This document shows, in pieces, positions 12,442 through 21,655 of a DNA stretch of 64,000 nt. Location of the stretch: positions 1-64,000 of the forward strand of contig JAHBZT010000005.1 of NCBI GenBank assembly GCA_019635315.1, read 5' to 3'. Source of the stretch: Rubrivivax sp. (GTDB lineage: Bacteria; Pseudomonadota; Gammaproteobacteria; Burkholderiales; Burkholderiaceae_C). The translations under genes were made by a program, and so were the position numbers. Under the pieces are notes generated by a model that was not told where the DNA came from, ran no database searches, and saw only the letters and a program-made list of their open reading frames with translations. The stretch's first letter is position 1, and each line of letters opens with the position of its first letter.

Positions 12442-12987
12442 CTATGCCGGCGGCTGCCGCATGCGATAGCGCTCGAACGGCACGCCGGCGAAATCCTCGT
12501 GCACGGTCTGCACGAGCACGAAGCCGGCGCGCCCGAACAGCGGCCGCGACAGCGGCGTCACCCAGGCCCACAGCGCCGCCGCGCCGGCACGCCGCGCACG
12601 CGCGATGCTGGCCGCGAGCAGCTGCGTGCCGACGCCCTGCCGGCCGAACGCGGGGTGCACGTACAGCGAGCGGATCTCGGCGTCATCGGTGCCGGCGATC
12701 GGCTGCCAGCCGCTGAAGCCCACGGGCGCTTCGGCGGGTGGCGCGCCGCCGCCTGGCACCCCGGTGCCGTTCGCGCCGTCGTCCGGCCGGCTGCCGACCG
12801 CGACCCAGGTGTCGGGCTGCAGCACGTAGTCGCGGAAGGCCGCGGCATCGTCGGCGAAGGCCGCCCAAGCCTGCACCTGGTGCGGGGTGTAGACGGCGGG
12901 GCCCAGCGTGCGCGCCGCGGCCCCGTACAGCGCGGCCAGCGCCGGCAGGTCGCTCGCGCGCACCGCGCGCAGCCGCACCGCGGCCAT
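12442..12987 (-). CDS. GNAT family N-acetyltransferase
   Basis: A 181-residue acetyl-CoA-dependent acetyltransferase. The acetyl-CoA loop motif A is seen in EIRSLYVHPAFGRQGVGTQL, followed by a helix rich in Ala/Arg and a C-terminal strand YRMRQP. Substrate unknown. A Gly/Pro-rich insert (about residues 70-88) lies between the first helix pair and the core. The ATG at 12987 gives MAAVRLRAV, a typical GNAT opening. It lies only 11 bases after the zipA stop and is probably co-transcribed with zipA and smc. Confidence 0.88.
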   Translation of the reverse strand: MAAVRLRAVRASDLPALAALYGAAARTLGPAVYTPHQVQAWAAFADDAAAFRDYVLQPDTWVAVGSRPDDGANGTGVPGGGAPPAEAPVGFSGWQPIAGTDDAEIRSLYVHPAFGRQGVGTQLLAASIARARRAGAAALWAWVTPLSRPLFGRAGFVLVQTVHEDFAGVPFERYRMRQPPA

Positions 12988-12998
12988 CGCCGGCACCC

Positions 12999-14036
12999 TC
13001 AGCTGAACAGCCGGCGCGCCGCCGGCGAGCCGGCCGCGAGGTCCAGCGCCTCCAGCCGCTGATAGAGCTGCTCGAGCTCGCGGCCGATGGCCGCGAAGGC
13101 CTGCAGCGTGACCGGCGTGCCCTGGTCGTCGCAGGCGGTGGCGTCGAGCTCGTCGCACAGCGCATTCGCCGCCTGGTGCCAGGCCGGGAAGGGCTCGGCC
13201 GCGGCCGGGGTCTGCGGCACGTCCAGCGTCAGCGTGCATTCGCGCAGGGCATGCGCCTGGCCCAGGTCGCCGGCCTGCTCCGCCAGCGCGACCTGGGCAT
13301 CCACCGCCAGCACCAGCACCGGCGGCGCGCCGTCCTCGGCGCCCGGCAGCACCAGCCGGCCCGGCAACGAACCGGGCACGAAGCCCAGGCGCGCCGCCGC
13401 CTGCTGCAGGTAGCCCAGCGACCAGGCCACGCCGTTGGCGCGCAGCGTCACCGTCAGCTGCGCGTCCAGCGGGCTCGCCATCGCGTCGAGTTCGCGCGCG
13501 CGCGCCACGACCTCCAGCATGTCCGGCACGTCGGCGCTGGCACCCAGCGCGTCGGCGAAGGCCTGCACCTTCTGCACGAACTCGGAATACTCGATCTCGT
13601 TGAGCGCGCCGCTGCGGCTGGCCAGCTGCACGCCGGCCTGCAGCTCGCCGTAGCGGCGGCCGGGGGCCGGTGCCTCCCAGTCGCCGGTCTCGGTGTCCAG
13701 GCCCTCGATATAGAACGGCTTGCTGCCCGCTCGGCGGGTCGCCGGCAGGTGGGCGATCACGGCCTCGCCGCTGACCGGCTGTTCCAGCGCCAGCGGCACG
13801 ATGGCGTCGATCAGCGCGTCCAGCCGCGCGGCGCGGCGCAGCGCCGGGCGCGGCGGCGCATCGACCGCGGGGCCCAGCGCCGGCTCGATGCGCTCGGGCG
13901 CCGCCGCGGCCGGTGCCGCGACCGCGCCGGCGGCGACCCGCCGTGCGCGCGCGCGGCGCAGGCCCCACCAGGCCTGCAGCGCCAGCACCAGCAGCACGGC
14001 GCCGCCGAGCAGGGCCAGCGCCGTGGTCAGGCTCAC
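12999..14036 (-). CDS. zipA: Cell division protein ZipA-like, FtsZ-binding
   Basis: Membrane-anchored division protein of 345 residues. An N-terminal transmembrane helix (about 4-26) is followed by an Arg/Ala/Pro-rich linker and a C-terminal ZipA/FtsZ-binding domain (about 195-330) recognisable from VTLRANGVAW and LTLDVPQTP. ZipA tethers FtsZ polymers to the membrane. It sits directly after smc in the same direction, a conserved betaproteobacterial pairing. The conservation of ZipA is low outside gammaproteobacteria, so the name rests on the C-terminal domain, the topology and the context. Confidence 0.85.
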   Translation of the reverse strand: MSLTTALALLGGAVLLVLALQAWWGLRRARARRVAAGAVAAPAAAAPERIEPALGPAVDAPPRPALRRAARLDALIDAIVPLALEQPVSGEAVIAHLPATRRAGSKPFYIEGLDTETGDWEAPAPGRRYGELQAGVQLASRSGALNEIEYSEFVQKVQAFADALGASADVPDMLEVVARARELDAMASPLDAQLTVTLRANGVAWSLGYLQQAAARLGFVPGSLPGRLVLPGAEDGAPPVLVLAVDAQVALAEQAGDLGQAHALRECTLTLDVPQTPAAAEPFPAWHQAANALCDELDATACDDQGTPVTLQAFAAIGRELEQLYQRLEALDLAAGSPAARRLFS

Positions 14037-14067
14037 GCCCGCGGGCTCCCGGTGGCGCGGCGGCGGC

Positions 14068-17000
14068 TCACGCCGCCTCCGCCAGGCTCACGGCCGACTC
14101 CATGTCGACCGCGACGATGCGGCTGACGCCCTGCTCCTGCATCGTCACGCCGACCAGCTGCTCGGCCATCTCCATCGCGATCTTGTTGTGGCTGATGAAG
14201 AGGAACTGCGTGCCGGCGCTCATCTCGGTGACCAGCTTCTTGTAGCGCTCGGTGTTGGCGTCGTCCAGCGGCGCGTCGACCTCGTCGAGCAGGCAGAACG
14301 GCGCCGGGTTGAGCTGGAAGATCGCGAACACCAGCGCGATCGCGGTCAGCGCCTTCTCGCCGCCGGACAGCAGGTGGATGGTGCTGTTCTTCTTGCCCGG
14401 CGGCTGCGCCATCACCTGCACGCCGGCGTCCAGGATCTCGCTGCCGGTCATCACCAGCCGCGCCTGGCCGCCGCCGAAGAGGCTGGGGAACATGCGCCCG
14501 AAATGTTCGTTGACCTGGTTGAAGGTGGAGGCCAGCAGCTCGCGCGTCTCGAGGTCGATCTTGTGGATCGCGTCCTCCAGCGTGCGGATGGCCTCCTGCA
14601 GGTCGGCATTCTGCGCGTCGAGGAAGGTCTTGCGCTCGCGCGAGGCGCTGAGCTCGTCCAGCGCCGCCAGGTTGACCGCGCCCAGCGCGGCGATCTCGCG
14701 GTTGATGCGGTCGATCTCGGTCTGCAGGCCCCAGAGCTTCACGCCGCCGTCCTCGATCGACTTCGCCAGCCCCTCCAGGTCCACCTCGGCCGCCTGCAGC
14801 TGCTCCAGATACTGCGCGCCGCCCAGGCGTGCCGCCTGCAGCTCCAGCTGCAGCCGGGTGATCTGCTCACGCAGCGGGTCCAGGCTGCGCTCGAAGCTCA
14901 GGCGCTGCTCGTCGGCGCGCCGCAGCTGCGCACTGAGGTCGTCGTATTCGCTGCGCGCCAGGCCCAGCGCCTGCTCGCGATCCAGCTTCAGCGCCAGCGC
15001 CTCCTGCAGCCCGGCCTGCGCCGCGGCGTCGTCGAAGCTGCCCAGTTCCAGCTGCAGCTGCTCGCCGGCCTGCTCGTTGGCGCGCACCTGGCTCTCGGCC
15101 GTCTCGATGCTGCGCTGCAGCTCGCCCTGGCGGGCGGCCAGCGCACGCGCCTGGAAGCGCGCTTCCTGCGCCTGGCGTTCCAGCGCGCGCTGCTGCTCGC
15201 GCGCGTCGGCCAGCGCACGCTCGGCGGCGATCACCGCGTCCTCCAGCTCGGCATGGCGCTGCTGCGCGTCGGCCAGCGCGATGTCCAGTTCCTCGAAGCG
15301 CGCCTCGCCGGTGGCACGGCGGTCCTGAAGCGCCTCCAGCTGCGCGTCGACCTCGGCCAGCTCGCCGGCCAGCTGCTCGTGGCGCGTGGTCGCGGCGTCG
15401 GCCTGCTGCTGCAGGCGCAGCAGCTCGACATGCAGGCCATGGGCCTGGGTCTGCGCCTGCTGGGTCTCGCGGCGTGCCGTCAGCAGGCGCTGCGACGCTT
15501 CCGTGTAGGCGGCCTCCAGCCGCACCGACGCGCCGCGCGCCTCGTCGGCGATCAGCGCCTGCGCGCGCTGCTGGCGGTCCAGGTTCTCGATCTCCTGCGC
15601 CCGCGCCAGCATGCCGGCCTGCTCGGAATCGGGCGCGTAGAAGGCCACCGCATGCTGGCTGACGGCATGGCCCTCGCGCGTCATGATCACTTCGCCATGC
15701 GTGAGCTGTGCGCGCTGCGCCAGTGCAGCGTCCAGGCTGTCGGCGGTGTAGAAGCCTTCGAGCCAGTCGACCAGCAGCGCCTTCAGCCCGGCGTCGCCCA
15801 GCCGCAGCAGGTCCGACAGCCGCGGCAGCGTGCGGTGCGGGTCGACCACCGCGCCCTGCGGCAGCGCATAGAAGGCCAGCCGCGCCGGCGGCGCGTCCGC
15901 GGCGAAGGCGCGCACGCTGTCCAGGCGGCCGACGGCCAGCGCGTTGAGGCGCTCGCGCAGCGCCGCCTCCAGCGCGGTCTCCCAGCCGGGCTCGATGTGC
16001 ACCTGCGTCCACAGCCCGGGCAGGCCGGCCAGGCCATGCTTCTCGAGCCAGGGTTCGAGCTTGCCGCCGGTGCGCACCTTCTCCTGCAGCGCGCGCAGCG
16101 CGGTCAGGCGCGCCGCGATGTCGGCCAGCTTCGCGGACTCGCGGCCGACCGCGTCCTGCGCGGCACGGCGCTGTTCGTCGAGCTGCGGCACCTGCTCGGA
16201 GAGATCGCCGAGCACCGCCTCGGCCACCGCCAGCGACTCTTGCGCGGCAGCTTCCTGGGTGCGCAGCGCCGAGATGCGCGCCAGGTCCGGCGCCTGCAGG
16301 CCCTGGCGCTCGCCGGCCAGGCGTTCGCGCCGCGCCTTCAGGCCGCGCGACTGCTCCTCGACGCTGCGGCTCTCGGCGGCCAGCACCTGGATCTGCTGCT
16401 GCACGTGCGCGACCTGGCCGCGCTGCGCATTGGCCTCGTTCTGCGCCGCGCGCAGCGCGTCCTCCAGCGCCGGCAGCGCCTGCCCCTGCTCCTCGGCCTG
16501 CGCGTGCAGCACCTCGGCCTGTTCGTCGGCCTCGGCGATGCGGCCGGCGATGTCCTCGAGCTCGTCGCGCGAGAGCTGCTGGCGCTCGCGCCAGCCGGCG
16601 TTCTGCGCCTGCAGCTCGGCCAGCCGCGCCTGCGCGCGCTGGCGACCCTCGACGACATAGCGGATGCGTTCCTCGAGCCGGCTCACCGCCAGCTGCGCCT
16701 CGGCCAGGCCGCCCTGGCGCTCGTGCAGGCGGTCGTTGGCGGCGTAATGGGCCTGGCGCACCTGCTCGAGCTCGGCCTCGACGTGGCGCAGCTCGGCGAT
16801 GCGCGCCTGCAGCGCCGTCTCGGCCTCGGCCTCGGCGGCGGCCACGCGCTGCTCCTCGGCCGCGGCGTCGCGGTGCTTCAGGAACCACAGCTGGTGGAGC
16901 TTCAGCGTGCCCTGGTCCTGCAGCGTGCGGTACTGCTGCGCCACCTCGGCCTGCTTCTCCAGCTTGTCCAGGTTGGCATTCAGCTCGCGCAGGATGTCCT

Positions 17001-17583
17001 CGACGCGCGTCAGGTTCTCGCGCGTGTCCTTGAGCCGGCTCTCGGTCTCGCGGCGGCGTTCCTTGTACTTGCTGACGCCGGCGGCCTCCTCGAGGAACAG
17101 GCGCAGTTCCTCGGGCCGGCTCTCGATGATGCGGCTGATCGTGCCCTGGCCGATGATCGCGTAGGCACGCGGCCCGAGGCCGGTGCCGAGGAAGACGTCC
17201 TGCACGTCGCGACGGCGCACCGGCTGGTTGTTGATGTAGTAGCTGCTGGAGCCGTCGCGCGTGAGCACGCGCTTGACCGCGATCTCGGCGAAGGCGTTCC
17301 ACTGGCCGCCGGCGCGCGCGCTGCTGTTGTCGAACACCAGCTCCACGCTGGCGCGGCTGGCCGGCTTGCGGTTGCCGCTGCCGTTGAAGATGACGTCCTG
17401 CATGGACTCGCCACGCAGCTCCGACGCCTTGCTCTCGCCCAGCACCCAGCGCACGGCGTCCATGATGTTGCTCTTGCCGCAGCCGTTGGGCCCGACCACG
17501 CCCACGCGCTGCCCCGGCAACTGGAAGGTGGTCGGTTCGGCGAAGGACTTGAAGCCCGAGAGCTTGATCTGGTTCAGGCGCAT
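14068..17583 (-). CDS. smc: Chromosome segregation protein SMC
   Basis: ATPase that compacts and segregates the chromosome with ScpA/ScpB. It has 1171 residues, the full family length. Walker A GPNGCGKSN is at 31-39; two long Glu/Ala/Gln-rich coiled coils flank a globular hinge (about 500-660); near the C terminus are the ABC signature LLSGGEKALTAIAL and Walker B FCLLDEVDAPLDDANTERY. The start MRLNQIKLSGFKSF is the family start; a Met four codons upstream is less likely. First gene of a leftward group with zipA and a GNAT gene; divergent from queF across about 150 bases. Confidence 0.97.
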   Translation of the reverse strand: MRLNQIKLSGFKSFAEPTTFQLPGQRVGVVGPNGCGKSNIMDAVRWVLGESKASELRGESMQDVIFNGSGNRKPASRASVELVFDNSSARAGGQWNAFAEIAVKRVLTRDGSSSYYINNQPVRRRDVQDVFLGTGLGPRAYAIIGQGTISRIIESRPEELRLFLEEAAGVSKYKERRRETESRLKDTRENLTRVEDILRELNANLDKLEKQAEVAQQYRTLQDQGTLKLHQLWFLKHRDAAAEEQRVAAAEAEAETALQARIAELRHVEAELEQVRQAHYAANDRLHERQGGLAEAQLAVSRLEERIRYVVEGRQRAQARLAELQAQNAGWRERQQLSRDELEDIAGRIAEADEQAEVLHAQAEEQGQALPALEDALRAAQNEANAQRGQVAHVQQQIQVLAAESRSVEEQSRGLKARRERLAGERQGLQAPDLARISALRTQEAAAQESLAVAEAVLGDLSEQVPQLDEQRRAAQDAVGRESAKLADIAARLTALRALQEKVRTGGKLEPWLEKHGLAGLPGLWTQVHIEPGWETALEAALRERLNALAVGRLDSVRAFAADAPPARLAFYALPQGAVVDPHRTLPRLSDLLRLGDAGLKALLVDWLEGFYTADSLDAALAQRAQLTHGEVIMTREGHAVSQHAVAFYAPDSEQAGMLARAQEIENLDRQQRAQALIADEARGASVRLEAAYTEASQRLLTARRETQQAQTQAHGLHVELLRLQQQADAATTRHEQLAGELAEVDAQLEALQDRRATGEARFEELDIALADAQQRHAELEDAVIAAERALADAREQQRALERQAQEARFQARALAARQGELQRSIETAESQVRANEQAGEQLQLELGSFDDAAAQAGLQEALALKLDREQALGLARSEYDDLSAQLRRADEQRLSFERSLDPLREQITRLQLELQAARLGGAQYLEQLQAAEVDLEGLAKSIEDGGVKLWGLQTEIDRINREIAALGAVNLAALDELSASRERKTFLDAQNADLQEAIRTLEDAIHKIDLETRELLASTFNQVNEHFGRMFPSLFGGGQARLVMTGSEILDAGVQVMAQPPGKKNSTIHLLSGGEKALTAIALVFAIFQLNPAPFCLLDEVDAPLDDANTERYKKLVTEMSAGTQFLFISHNKIAMEMAEQLVGVTMQEQGVSRIVAVDMESAVSLAEAA

Positions 17584-17734
17584 CGCGTGCCGCACCGGCG
17601 CCGCCCCGGGTTGCCGGGAACGTTACGCAAGTGCTTGATTCTCAAATGAAAATCGCGCTCTTCGGGCGAGCGCGTCAGGGTCGGATGATAGCATCGCGCC
17701 CCCTGCCGACCGGCCTCGCCAGCCGCCCTTCCCG

Positions 17735-18190
17735 ATGCCCCGCAAGACCTCCGCCAAGACGCCGCCGCAGCGCGTCGCCCCGGCCCAGCCGCCCAGCGCG
17801 CCGAGCAGGGAACTGCACGCCTTCCCGAACCCGGCGCCCGAGCGCGACTACGTGATCCGCTTCGACGTGCCCGAGTTCACCTGCCTGTGCCCGCTGACCG
17901 GCCAGCCCGACTTCGCGCACTTCACGATCGAGATCGTGCCCGACCGCCACTGCGTGGAGACCAAGAGCCTGAAGCAGTATTTCTGGAGCTACCGCAACGA
18001 GGGCGCGTTCCACGAGAAGGTGACCAACCGGATCTGCAGCGACCTCGTCGCGGCGATCGCGCCGCGCTACCTGCGCATCCACGCCGACTGGTTCGTGCGT
18101 GGCGGCATCCGCACCTTCGTGACGGTCGAGCATCGCCTCAAGGGCTGGAAGCCGGCGCCGGCGGTGGTGCTGCCGCGCGGCGAGGGCTGA
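17735..18190 (+). CDS. queF: NADPH-dependent 7-cyano-7-deazaguanine reductase, short (unimodular) QueF
   Basis: Reduces the nitrile preQ0 to the amine preQ1 in queuosine biosynthesis. At 151 residues it is the short YkvM-type rather than the two-domain E. coli form. The substrate-binding segment EFTCLCPLTGQPDFA holds the nucleophile Cys52 and proton donor Asp59, and the QueF signature ETKSLKQYFWSYRNE with Glu75 follows. The first 25 residues are a basic, Pro-rich extension. No preQ1 riboswitch was seen in the leader. The other queuosine genes are not in the window. Confidence 0.95.
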   Translation: MPRKTSAKTPPQRVAPAQPPSAPSRELHAFPNPAPERDYVIRFDVPEFTCLCPLTGQPDFAHFTIEIVPDRHCVETKSLKQYFWSYRNEGAFHEKVTNRICSDLVAAIAPRYLRIHADWFVRGGIRTFVTVEHRLKGWKPAPAVVLPRGEG

Positions 18191-18195
18191 ACGCC

Positions 18196-18639
18196 GTGGC
18201 GACTCCGGCCGCGGCACCGCAAGTCGTGCGCCCGCCGTGGCAGAAGTTTGCGGTCGACGTGCAGCCGAGCGTGATCGACGGCCACGGCGTCTTCGCCGCC
18301 GAGCCGGTGCCGGCGCGGCGCAAGATCGGCGAGATCCGCGGCCAAAGCATCAGCGTCGACGAGGCGCGCATCCGTGCCACGCGCAGCGAGCGCGTGATGA
18401 TCGTCGAGCTGTCGGCGAAGAAGGCCATCGACTTCAGCCGCAGCACCGACCCGATGCGCTTCACCAACCACAGCTGCCGGCCGAATGCGCGGCTGTGCAT
18501 CCGGCAGGGACGGGTGGAGTTCTATGCCCTGCGGTCCATCGCGGTGGGTGAGGAGGTCACCGTGGACTACGGCGAGACGCATCACGAGGGACGGCTCGCG
18601 TGCCGGTGCGGGGCCGCGGGGTGCCGCGGGGCGCTCTGA
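18196..18639 (+). CDS. Small SET-domain protein (lysine methyltransferase fold)
   Basis: A 147-residue SET protein, five bases after queF and starting with GTG. The hallmarks are in place: GHGVFA at 29-34, the knot motif NHSC at 91-94 with Asn98, the catalytic-side Tyr in VTVDYGE at 122-127, and a post-SET zinc cluster of Cys136, Cys138 and Cys143. Such proteins transfer methyl groups from SAM to lysine in eukaryotes; in bacteria the targets are mostly unknown. The whole protein is little more than the catalytic core. Tight spacing suggests translation with queF, but no functional link is known. Confidence 0.88.
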   Translation: MATPAAAPQVVRPPWQKFAVDVQPSVIDGHGVFAAEPVPARRKIGEIRGQSISVDEARIRATRSERVMIVELSAKKAIDFSRSTDPMRFTNHSCRPNARLCIRQGRVEFYALRSIAVGEEVTVDYGETHHEGRLACRCGAAGCRGAL

Positions 18640-18650
18640 GGGTTCGTTGG

Positions 18651-18808
18651 CCCTGCGGGCGGCTGTTCTTCCTGCCGACTTGTGTTGCCCTGCGGGCGGC
18701 TGAGTTGTCTGCCGGCAGGTTCCGCACTGCGGGCGGCAGCTCTACCTGCCTTCGGACGTTGCCCTGCGGGTGGCTGCTTGGCCTGCCGGCAGGTTCCGCC
18801 CTCCGGGC
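18651..18808 (+). repeat. Tandem repeat, about 37-bp period, five copies
   Basis: The core CCCTGCGGGCGGC or a close variant starts at 18651, 18688, 18726, 18762 and 18799, so spacing is 36-38 bases. Each copy ends with a TGCCGGCAGG-like segment. The last copy runs into the palindrome at 18806. One further, inverted copy is visible on the far side of that palindrome (about 19240-19280). Confidence 0.75.
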
Positions 18809-19209
18809 GGGTAACTTTCTTCTGCTGGCCCAGAAGAAAGTCACCAAAGAAGAGGGCCCGGAATGCAACACCATTCAACCCGTTCTTCGCGCTTGGGCAC
18901 CTCGCGCCACCGGAGCGGTCTGCGGTCATCGTGCATGCCGTTGGCCTGAACCTCGCACTGCCCTGGCTCGCGGTCCGCTTTGCGGCTTGGGCCGCGCCGC
19001 TGCTGGAACGCCTGCTTCGGCGCGCGCTGACCGCATGGCTTCCCGCGCGCAAGGGCAGTGCCTGGTTCAGGCGCGCCTCGGTTCGACAGCCGGCGACGTT
19101 GGCGGTGGAGAGAGGGGCCCAAGCGCGAAGAACGGGTTGAATGGTTTTGCATTCCAGGCCCTTTGCTTTGGTTACTTTCATTTGGGCCAGCAAATGAAAG
19201 TGACCCGCC
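18806..19209. repeat. Large imperfect palindrome, about 404 bases
   Basis: The left arm 18806-18903 and right arm 19112-19209 are inverted copies with only scattered mismatches, both carrying GGCGGGTNACTTTC and the segment CATTCAACCCGTTCTTCGCG. An inner pair, 18944-18964 and 19052-19072, shares the same centre (about 19008), so this is one symmetrical element. No transposase is encoded. The stretch between the SET gene and the AlkB-like gene (18640-19292) holds nothing else recognisable. Confidence 0.85.
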
Positions 19210-19292
19210 CAGGGGGCGGAACTGCCCGCACGCAGCAACGCAGCCCGCAGGGCACCACAAGCCAGCAGGCCGGCAAACCAGAGCAGTGAGCC

Positions 19293-20360
19293 TCACACCG
19301 AGAGGGCATCCAGCCTCGGGTGCATCACCCGAAACCACCACCCCGGCACCGACGCCAGGAACAGGCACCCGGCATAACCTGTCGGCAACTGCGGGCCGCC
19401 CAGCGGCGACAGCTCGGCATAGGGCTTCCAGGCATGCAGGTGGTGGTCGCTGTGCCGCTGCAGGTTGGCGATCACGCTGTTGGTCAGCAGGTGGTCGGCA
19501 TTCCAGGCGTGCTGCACGCCGAATGCCTCGGCGCGGCCATCCGCCCGCACGCGGCGCCGCAGCCCGTAGTGCTCGATGTAGTTGATGGCTTCCAGCAGGA
19601 AGATCGCATAGGCCGACTGCAGCACCCAGAACAGCAGCGCGAGCGGGCTCAGCCACACAGCGATGGCGACCAGCAGCGCCGCCTGCGCCGCCGTCGCCCA
19701 GGCCAGCGGGCTGCGCGCCCAGCCGCGCCGCAGCTGCTGCAGCCGCCGCGCCTCCAGCACCCAGGCGCTCTTCCAGCTGCCGGCCAGCGTGCGCGGCAGG
19801 AAGCGCCACAGGCTCTCGCCGCGCCGTGCGCTGGCCGGGTCGGCGTCGGTCGCCACGCGCACGTGGTGGCCGCGGTAGTGCTCCACCATGAAGTGCGCGT
19901 AGTTGACGCTCGCCATCAGCATCCAGCCCAGCACCCGGTCCAGGCGCGATCGGGAATGGCCGAGCTCGTGCGCGAAGGTGATGCCCTGGCTGCCGCTGAC
20001 GCCGCCCACGCCCAGCGCCAGCAGCGCGATCATCCACGCCGGGTGGTCGCCGCTGGCAGCGATGGCCAGGCCCAGCGCCAGCAGTGCCGCCTGCAACGGT
20101 ACGTGCAGGCGCAGGCAGGCGCGGTGCCAGGCGGTCTGCGGTGCCGCGGGCGGTGAATGCCGCAGCGCCGGCACACGCTCGGCCAGCGCCAGTGCGAGCT
20201 GCCAGCCGAACATCACGGCCCACGCCGCCCAGGGCTGCACCCAGGCCGCGGCGCCCACCGTGAGCGGCAGCGCCCAGGCCAGCGCAAAGCGGTAGCTCGA
20301 CCGGTCGTGCGGCGGGTCGTGCGACGGGTCTCGGGAGATCCCGGCAGGCCGTGCTCGCAT
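19293..20360 (-). CDS. AlkB-like integral membrane diiron monooxygenase
   Basis: Membrane hydroxylase of the AlkB/XylM group, 355 residues, somewhat shorter than the roughly 400 of classical AlkB. Several hydrophobic helices surround the histidine clusters that bind two irons: HELGH, EHYRGHH, and LQRHSDHH, plus the AlkB-type NYIEHYGL. Together these point to alkane or related alkyl hydroxylation rather than a fatty acid desaturase. No rubredoxin or rubredoxin reductase gene is next to it, so electrons must come from elsewhere. The ATG at 20360 has GAGGA upstream; one at 20381 adds seven residues without such a site. It diverges from dapC. Confidence 0.85.
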   Translation of the reverse strand: MRARPAGISRDPSHDPPHDRSSYRFALAWALPLTVGAAAWVQPWAAWAVMFGWQLALALAERVPALRHSPPAAPQTAWHRACLRLHVPLQAALLALGLAIAASGDHPAWMIALLALGVGGVSGSQGITFAHELGHSRSRLDRVLGWMLMASVNYAHFMVEHYRGHHVRVATDADPASARRGESLWRFLPRTLAGSWKSAWVLEARRLQQLRRGWARSPLAWATAAQAALLVAIAVWLSPLALLFWVLQSAYAIFLLEAINYIEHYGLRRRVRADGRAEAFGVQHAWNADHLLTNSVIANLQRHSDHHLHAWKPYAELSPLGGPQLPTGYAGCLFLASVPGWWFRVMHPRLDALSV

Positions 20361-20422
20361 CGCTATGTGGTCCTCGTGCATACGGCGCAGCAGCGCCCTT
20401 GGACAGCCCGGATAATCCTCGC

Positions 20423-21655
20423 ATGAATCCGCTGCTCGCGCGACTGCACCCCTACCCGTTCGAGCGCTGGCGCGAGCTGACCCAGGACATCGTGCCGGCG
20501 CCCGGCCTGGCGCCGATCAGCCTGGGCATCGGCGAGCCGCGCCACGCCACGCCGGCGCTGATCGAGGAAGCGCTGGTCAAGGCGCTGCCCGGCCTGTCGC
20601 GCTACCCGTCCACGCTGGGCGAGCCGGCGCTGCGCGAAGCCATTGCCGGCTGGGTGCAGCGGCGCTACGGCGTGACGCTGGATCCGGCGCGCCAGGTGAT
20701 CCCGGTCACCGGTTCGCGCGAGGCGCTGTTTGCCTTCGCGCAGACGGTGATCGACCCGACGAAGCCCGGCGCCACCGTCGTCTGCCCCAATCCCTTCTAC
20801 CAGATCTACGAGGGCGCCGCGCTGCTCGCCGGCGCGCAGACGGCCTTCGTCGCCAGCGACCCGGCGCGCGGCTTCGCCGCCGACTGGGACGCGGTCGACG
20901 AGGCCACCTGGGCGCGCACGCAGCTGCTGTACGTGTGCAGCCCCGGCAACCCGACCGGCGCGGTGATGCCGCTGGCCGAATGGCAGCGGCTGTTCGAGCT
21001 GTCCGACCGCCACGGCTTCGTGATCGCCAGCGACGAGTGCTACTCGGAGATCTGGTTCGGCGACGAGGCCGACCCGGCGCGCGGCGCGCCGCTGGGCGGC
21101 CTGCAGGCCGCAATGCGGCTCGGCCGCGACGACTTCCGCAACCTCGTGATGTTCACCAGCCTGTCCAAGCGCAGCAACGTGCCCGGGCTGCGCTCGGGCT
21201 TCGTCGCCGGCGACACCGCGCTGCTCAAGGCCTTCCTGCTCTACCGCACCTACCATGGCAGCGCGATGGGTCCGCTGGTGCAGGCCGCCAGCATCGCGGC
21301 CTGGGGCGACGAGGCGCATGTGCGCGCCAACCAGGCCCTGTACCGTGCCAAGTTCGACGCCGTGCTGCCCCTGCTGCAGCCGGTGCTGGACGTGCAGCGT
21401 CCAGACGCCGCCTTCTACCTGTGGGCGGCGGTGCCCGGCGGCGACGAGATCGCCTACGCCCGCGGCCTGCTCGCTCAATACAATGTCGCGGTGCTGCCCG
21501 GGCGCCTGCTCGCGCGCGACGTGGGCGGCCGCAACCCCGGCGCGGGCCGCATCCGCATGGCGCTGGTGGCGCCGCTGGCCGACTGCGTGGAGGCCGCGCG
21601 CCGCATCGCCGCCTACACCCTCACCTACCGCCCCACCTCCAGGGAACCCCTCTGA
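20423..21655 (+). CDS. dapC: Succinyldiaminopimelate aminotransferase
   Basis: PLP-dependent class I/II aminotransferase, 410 residues, converting N-succinyl-2-amino-6-ketopimelate to N-succinyl-LL-diaminopimelate in lysine and peptidoglycan synthesis. The PLP Lys249 lies in TSLSKRSN, with NPTG at 176-179 and Asp204 in SDECYSE. Its stop overlaps the dapD start (TGATG at 21653-21657), which supports the specific DapC assignment over a generic aminotransferase. Confidence 0.94.
   Translation: MNPLLARLHPYPFERWRELTQDIVPAPGLAPISLGIGEPRHATPALIEEALVKALPGLSRYPSTLGEPALREAIAGWVQRRYGVTLDPARQVIPVTGSREALFAFAQTVIDPTKPGATVVCPNPFYQIYEGAALLAGAQTAFVASDPARGFAADWDAVDEATWARTQLLYVCSPGNPTGAVMPLAEWQRLFELSDRHGFVIASDECYSEIWFGDEADPARGAPLGGLQAAMRLGRDDFRNLVMFTSLSKRSNVPGLRSGFVAGDTALLKAFLLYRTYHGSAMGPLVQAASIAAWGDEAHVRANQALYRAKFDAVLPLLQPVLDVQRPDAAFYLWAAVPGGDEIAYARGLLAQYNVAVLPGRLLARDVGGRNPGAGRIRMALVAPLADCVEAARRIAAYTLTYRPTSREPL

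Noticed and set aside
12442-13968. GNAT gene extended far upstream as one long protein
   Set aside because: The extension is the zipA region in another frame; the family starts at MAAVRLRAV.
13720-17649. A 3.9 kb open frame antisense to zipA and smc
   Set aside because: Leu/Gln/Arg repeat-like translation, no start site or motif; the opposite strand encodes a complete SMC.
17620-17665. An AT-rich stretch between smc and queF resembling an iron (Fur) box
   Set aside because: It lacks the symmetry of the Fur consensus and neither flanking gene is an iron gene; it is more likely promoter DNA.
18582-19289. Several open frames across the 404-base palindrome
   Set aside because: The two arms read as near copies of each other on opposite strands, so the frames reflect the repeat and not a protein.
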